From Brevundimonas sp. SH203 (GTDB lineage Bacteria > Pseudomonadota > Alphaproteobacteria > Caulobacterales > Caulobacteraceae): DNA of 64,000 nucleotides. A program made the translations under genes and the position numbers. How positions within the stretch are numbered: position 1 is the first letter of the stretch; each line of letters starts with the position of its first letter. The stretch spans positions 310,001 to 374,000 of the forward strand of contig NZ_BDMM01000002.1 of assembly GCF_002157625.1 (NCBI RefSeq), given 5' to 3'. Under the pieces are notes generated by a model. That model saw only the letters and a list, made by a program, of their open reading frames with translations. It had not been told where the DNA came from and did no database searches. Below are positions 62,076 to 64,000 of this stretch, in pieces.

Positions 62076-63638
62076 CTACGGCCCGACGTCGTTGGCGTCG
62101 GCGCGGCCGTCGTCGATCGGCTTGGGCAGGTTGACCCCGATGCCCAGCGCCTGGGCCAGCTTGTCGTCGCGGCCATAGACATCCTCGCGGAAGGCCACGC
62201 GCCCCTGACCGTCCACGAAGGCGGTCCAGTACAGCAGGCGCACCGAAATCTCGCGGCCCGTCGTCACCCGCGTCGTCTCGCGGCTGTCCTGGGCGGTGTC
62301 GAACTGACCCAGTTTGGCCGGATCGGGCGACAGCAGCAGGCGCGCGAACTCCACCGCATTCTGCACCCGCACGCAGCCGTGGCTGCGCTGGCGCGTGGAC
62401 AGGTTGAAGGCGGCCTTGGACGGCGTGTCGTGAAGGAAGATGGCGTAGCTGTCGCGCAGCTCGAACTTCACATAGCCCAGGGCCGAGCGTGGACCGGCGC
62501 GCTGGATGACCATGCCGTCCTTCACATACATGTCGTTGGCGGCCAGATAGCCCGGCCCCTTGGGCAGGATTTCGCGGCGCGCGATGCCGGCCGGCACATA
62601 CCAGGGCGGATTGGCCACGACCGAGGCGAACGGCTTCTCCAGGCTGGGCGTCTGGTTCTCCGGCGAGCCGACCACGACGCGGTTGGAGTGAACGGGTTTG
62701 CCGTCCTTCCAATAGACCATGATGGCGGCGGCGGTGTTGACCTCGATCCGCTCGGGGGCGAGATCGCGCTTCAGCCAGCGGCGGCGTTCCAGATTCAGCG
62801 CGATCTGGCGCGCGCGATCCTCGGCCGTGGCGGACAGCGAACGCTGGGTTCCCGCGCCGATACGCCCGTCCGCGCCCAGGCCGTGCCGGTTCTGGAAGCT
62901 TTGCACCGCGCGTTGCAGTTCGGCGTTGTAGGTCAGGCCCTGCGCCTTCAGACGCGCGCCGTCGGCGGCCGACAGATCGCCCTCGGCCGTCAGCCGGTCG
63001 ATCAGGGCGGGGATGCGGCGGTCGCTGTTTCCCGGCTCGATGGTCGCGCCCTGGGTGAAGCGGGGCCAGCCGCCCTGGGCCGCCAGCCGGCGATAGCGCA
63101 CATAGCCCGCCGACAGGTTCTGATAGCCGATGTCGGTCGGGGCCAGGCCGTCGTACCAGTTGGCCAGCACGTTGCGGTTCAGGGCGTCGGTCAGGCCGCG
63201 CGGCAGGTCGACGCGGTTCTTCTGCATCTCCCACAGCTCTTCGACCGTTTCAGGCCGCACCTTGCCCTCGGCCAGGACGCGGGCATAGGCCAGGGCCGCC
63301 GCCGTCGTGCGCAGGTCCGCGCTGGCCGGGTCCGCCGCCAGACCGACGAAATCGAAATAGTCGTTGGTCGCCAGGCCGTGCTTGTCCGCGCGCGACGCCG
63401 CCGTGTTCAGGGCGCGCACCCGTTCGGCGTTCCACACCGGGCGCCAGTTGTTCATCTCGTAGAAGGCGCGGACATCGGCCTGCTGGGTCTGCGGCAGGCG
63501 CGAGATCTGGTCGTTGAAGCTGTTGTAGAAGGCGGTCGCCTCCGGGCCGCGCTGCACGAAGACCTGCTGCGCGCGCGCCGTGGAGCCAAGGGCCATGGCC
63601 GCCGTGGCGACGCCCAGACCCAGTTGCCGTCTATTCAT
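62076..63638 (-). CDS. L,D-transpeptidase, YcbB-like
   Basis: An exported cell-wall cross-linking enzyme of 520 aa forming 3-3 links or attaching proteins to peptidoglycan. Signal peptide MNRRQLGLGVATAAMALGSTARA. A YcbB-type N-terminal domain is followed by a peptidoglycan-binding segment (about 250-280: NAELQRAVQSFQNRHGLG). The YkuD catalytic domain contains HDTPSKAAFN and the nucleophile Cys in SHGCVRV. The NRRQL start resembles a weak Tat motif. Confidence 0.9.
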   Translation of the reverse strand: MNRRQLGLGVATAAMALGSTARAQQVFVQRGPEATAFYNSFNDQISRLPQTQQADVRAFYEMNNWRPVWNAERVRALNTAASRADKHGLATNDYFDFVGLAADPASADLRTTAAALAYARVLAEGKVRPETVEELWEMQKNRVDLPRGLTDALNRNVLANWYDGLAPTDIGYQNLSAGYVRYRRLAAQGGWPRFTQGATIEPGNSDRRIPALIDRLTAEGDLSAADGARLKAQGLTYNAELQRAVQSFQNRHGLGADGRIGAGTQRSLSATAEDRARQIALNLERRRWLKRDLAPERIEVNTAAAIMVYWKDGKPVHSNRVVVGSPENQTPSLEKPFASVVANPPWYVPAGIARREILPKGPGYLAANDMYVKDGMVIQRAGPRSALGYVKFELRDSYAIFLHDTPSKAAFNLSTRQRSHGCVRVQNAVEFARLLLSPDPAKLGQFDTAQDSRETTRVTTGREISVRLLYWTAFVDGQGRVAFREDVYGRDDKLAQALGIGVNLPKPIDDGRADANDVGP

Positions 63639-63726
63639 GTCCTGTCCGCTTCTTCGATCGCTTCGGCCAGCGTGGCCGATGCCCCTGGTACCCGAACGTC
63701 CCTACATTATCGGTGTTCCGGGCAAA

Positions 63727-63756
63727 CAAAAAGCGCCGGCCTTGCGACCGACGCTT
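63727..63756 (-). terminator. Terminator after rpmE
   Basis: A stem (AAGCG-x-CGG / CCG-x-CGCTT, one mismatch) followed on the minus strand by a T-run (A-run at 63727-63732). It lies 43 bp past the rpmE stop codon. Confidence 0.65.
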
Positions 63757-63798
63757 GTTGTGATGTCTTTGCTGCAACATGTCGCAGCCAGGACGCGC

Positions 63799-64000
63799 TT
63801 ACTTCTTGATGAAGCCGGCGAACTTGTTGTTGAAGCGCGAAACGCGGCCGCCGCGGTCCATCAGCTGGGCGTTGCCGCCGGTCCAGGCCGGGTGCGTCGT
63901 CGGATCGATATCCAGGTTCAGCGTGTCGCCTTCCTTACCGTAGGTCGAACGGGTCTGGTAGGAGGTGCCGTCGGTCATCACCACGGTGATGAAGTGATAG
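63799..64000 (-). CDS. rpmE: 50S ribosomal protein L31 (bL31), partial
   Basis: Large-subunit protein at the central protuberance. The visible residues ([20 protein letters not shown]... [11 protein letters not shown]) match bL31 from about residue 10 onward. The 5' end lies past the window edge, so the N-terminal Cys of the zinc form cannot be checked; no CxxC is seen, which suggests the zinc-free type. Confidence 0.9.
   Translation of the reverse strand, partial: YHFITVVMTDGTSYQTRSTYGKEGDTLNLDIDPTTHPAWTGGNAQLMDRGGRVSRFNNKFAGFIKK

Overview
The window is GC-rich, densely packed alphaproteobacterial chromosome. The gene content points to the Caulobacteraceae, most probably Brevundimonas or a close relative. 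The pointers are GapR, a TacA-like sigma-54 activator, TrcR (DUF1013), an RcdA-like DUF1465 protein, the aa3-type oxidase subunit IV peptide, a split PntA, and COQ9 divergent from rpsU. There is no rRNA operon, prophage or CRISPR array. The genus is inferred from these families and was not tested by a search.

Layout. 0.1-7 kb: gamma-glutamyltransferase, ExbD, FolE, CysS, a repeat-rich gap and an MltB-type lytic transglycosylase lipoprotein. 7-14 kb: an atypical tRNA-Cys, bL36, GapR, the TacA-like activator, a DUF4153 membrane protein and an M3 oligopeptidase. 14-18 kb: oxidase subunit IV and a pntA1-X-pntA2-Y-pntB transhydrogenase operon in which X and Y are two small membrane proteins. 18-25 kb: SDR, GMC oxidoreductase, acyltransferase, a WYL regulator divergent from a 74-aa protein, and an exported M1-like peptidase. 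25-34 kb: two TonB-receptor loci, one haem/iron-like with DUF6607 and one probably for copper with PCuAC and DUF2946, then YchF, Pth and bL25. 34-43 kb: an MHYT hybrid kinase and the phosphate regulon phoR-pstC-pstA-pstB-phoU-phoB behind a tandem PHO box. 43-53 kb: GST, Hsp33, a fused phosphoserine phosphatase/phosphoglycerate dehydrogenase, a GIY-YIG nuclease cassette, a GDSL autotransporter, a small GGDEF protein, PurEK, COQ9 and bS21. 53-64 kb: an ABC exporter, M23 peptidase, two YdcH-type peptides, UbiX, TrcR, a CVNH/crystallin secreted protein, a quinone reductase, an RcdA-like protein, an L,D-transpeptidase and the 3' part of rpmE.

The most unusual structure is a family of inverted-repeat elements at four loci (about 5.1, 8.4, 47.5 and 52.0 kb). 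One copy flanks an intact GIY-YIG nuclease gene. One flanks an in-frame deletion remnant of the same gene. Two are empty doublets with a spacer of about 50 bp. This resembles an autonomous element with non-autonomous derivatives, as in RAYT/REPIN systems but with a different nuclease. Other points of interest are the SerB-SerA fusion, a CTG start codon on rpsU, a tRNA-Cys with an eight-base anticodon loop and a 13-bp acceptor/T helix, and the two unknown genes inside the transhydrogenase operon.
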